This document shows, piece after piece, positions 5,746 through 6,617 of a stretch of 6,617 nucleotides of DNA. The stretch comes from Bacillota bacterium (GTDB lineage Bacteria; Bacillota; Clostridia; Oscillospirales; Oscillospiraceae), in NCBI GenBank assembly GCA_029777215.1, contig JAKOSQ010000205.1, positions 1-6,617 of the forward strand, written 5' to 3'. Made by a program: the position numbers and the translations under genes. The notes beneath the pieces are model-generated. The model was not told the origin of the DNA, searched no databases, and saw only the letters and a program-made list of their open reading frames with translations. The stretch's first letter is position 1, and each line of letters starts with the position of its first letter.

Positions 5746-6408
5746 TTACATTTCCTGTGCAAGTGAAAAGCGGTTCTTTTCAAAGGTGAGCAGTCCCTCC
5801 CGCTGCAATTTGCTCAGTTCATTTGACATTGCGCTGCGATCAACGCCGAGATAGTCCGCAAGCTGCTGCCGATTGAAGGGTATCGTGAACTGATAGCTTC
5901 CGCTTTGCTTTGCCTGCTCCGAAAGGTAGGACAGCAAACGGCCGCGGATGGACTTCGATGAGGTATGCAGGATGCGGCGCGAGAGGGTCAGATTCTTGTG
6001 CGCGGAAATCTGCAGGAGGTTTCGTATCAGCTTGGCATGGTGTGTGCAGGCGTTCGAGCAGCTCGTGAGCAGACGCGCGGCGTCGAGGAAGAGTATCGCA
6101 CACTTTTCAGCCGCCACAACGCTGACCATGAGCGGTTCACCGGGGATGCAGGCATAGGTTTCCGCGAAAAGCTGACCGGCCTCCACATGGCCGAGAATGT
6201 TTTTATTCCCCCACAAATCGTCTATCTCTATGTTGACGCTGCCGGAGAGCACCATGCCCATGCTGTCCGTACAGTCGCCGGTGCGGAGGATCACTTCTCC
6301 TTTCTCATACGCTTTCTCAAAAGACCCCAGACACGCAAGCATCTCCTCTGCCTCCTGCTCATTTGTGCCGCGAAACAGGGCCGTGTTCGTCAAAAAAGAA
6401 TAATTCAT
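5746..6408 (-). CDS. Crp/Fnr-family transcriptional regulator (220 aa)
   Basis: The N-terminal half (about 10-125) is a cyclic-nucleotide-binding-type beta-barrel sensor domain (KGEVILRTGDCTDSMGMVLSGSV, then VEAGQLFAE). A dimerisation helix follows at about 125-165. The C-terminal winged helix is IPFNRQQLADYLGVDRSAMSNELSKLQREGLLTFEKNRFSL (176-216), typical of Crp family members. The phosphate-binding Arg of cAMP-binding Crp is not visible after FAE, and there is no Fnr-type N-terminal Cys cluster, so the ligand is probably neither cAMP nor an Fnr iron-sulphur centre. Cys117, Cys121, His123 and His124 (CSNACTHH) form a small cluster that I recall from clostridial relatives. The start at 6408 follows GGAGA (6413-6417). 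A perfect palindrome 14 nt upstream could be its own operator. The insertion-sequence end lies only 51 bp before the start codon. Targets cannot be told from the window. Confidence 0.9.
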   Translation of the reverse strand: MNYSFLTNTALFRGTNEQEAEEMLACLGSFEKAYEKGEVILRTGDCTDSMGMVLSGSVNIEIDDLWGNKNILGHVEAGQLFAETYACIPGEPLMVSVVAAEKCAILFLDAARLLTSCSNACTHHAKLIRNLLQISAHKNLTLSRRILHTSSKSIRGRLLSYLSEQAKQSGSYQFTIPFNRQQLADYLGVDRSAMSNELSKLQREGLLTFEKNRFSLAQEM

Positions 6409-6422
6409 AATTTCTCCGTTTC

Positions 6423-6438
6423 TGTTGTTATAACAACA
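6423..6438 (-). promoter_or_regulatory. Perfect 16-bp palindrome, likely operator/promoter of the Crp-like gene
   Basis: TGTTGTTATAACAACA is a perfect dyad, 14 nt before the regulator's start codon. Its centre contains TATAAC, which could be a -10 box, giving a very short leader. Crp/Fnr-family dimers bind palindromes of this size, so autoregulation is plausible. No good -35 is present between it and the insertion-sequence end. Confidence 0.55.
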
Positions 6439-6459
6439 TACTTGTGCCTCAAATTCTAG

Positions 6460-6617
6460 GGAACCTCTGAATAATCAAAGGTTTCAAACGAGTATTGCAT
6501 AAAATATCTTCGCATTCCTTTCTGGAAGCACTTTTGGGGCAGCCAAAGCCATATTTCAGCTTCGATTCTATTACTTTTCTGCCAAAAGGGCAGACTTTCC
6601 CCTTGTCACGTTTTGGA
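6460..6617 (-). mobile_element. Insertion sequence end (IS5-like), right copy in inverted orientation
   Basis: This is an exact reverse complement of 39-196 by eye, so the two copies face each other across the window. The end GGAACCTCTGAATAATC abuts CTAG at 6456-6459, a YTAR-type site like the TTAG beside the left copy. The same open frame as in the left copy reads inward and stops at 6449-6451, just past the element end. The element continues beyond the window. Transcripts leaving it would run into the Crp-like gene. Confidence 0.65.

Overview
The window is about 6.6 kb of GC-rich DNA, with coding that looks like a Gram-positive-lineage anaerobe. A high-GC Firmicute of the Negativicutes (Selenomonas-like) or a relative is my best inference. 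The reasons are a Spo0A C-terminal-type DNA-binding protein, a dUTPase and a Crp/Fnr-like regulator resembling those of clostridia and Negativicutes, strong GGAGG-type ribosome binding sites and sigma-70-like promoters. The species cannot be fixed from sequence alone.

Layout. (1) Both edges carry the same 158-bp sequence in inverted orientation (39-196 and 6460-6617, identical by eye). Each copy ends in GGAACCTCTGAATAATC, next to TTAG on the left and CTAG on the right. This looks like the ends of two copies of an IS5-type insertion sequence facing each other across the window. (2) 197-445 (-) is an 82-aa stand-alone Spo0A-C-like DNA-binding protein whose stop codon lies in the insertion target site. 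(3) 446-697 is a divergent promoter region. It has a good plus-strand promoter (601-629), a leader hairpin (641-671) and a tandem, 10-bp-phased pair of Spo0A-box-like motifs (512-528). (4) 698-5121 (+) is a tightly spaced three-gene operon: a BspA-type leucine-rich-repeat protein, a MoxR/CobS-like AAA+ ATPase, and a large protein with an N-terminal HExxH zincin-like region, an acidic linker and a C-terminal VWA domain. (5) 5172-5600 (-) is a dUTPase with its own promoter. (6) 5746-6408 (-) is a Crp/Fnr-family regulator, with a hairpin terminator just after it and a perfect 16-bp palindrome just before it.

How the genes may work together. AAA+ (MoxR-like) ATPases encoded beside VWA proteins are known to act as metal-chelatase or chaperone-like remodelling machines, with the VWA MIDAS site binding the target or partner. 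Here the VWA protein also carries a metallopeptidase-like motif and the operon begins with a cytoplasmic LRR protein. A reasonable but untested model is an LRR recognition subunit feeding substrates to an AAA/VWA/peptidase machine. No cobalamin or chlorophyll genes are present, so a metal-chelatase role has no support from context. The position between two insertion-sequence copies suggests an accessory locus. The dUTPase and the Crp-like gene look like separate transcription units.
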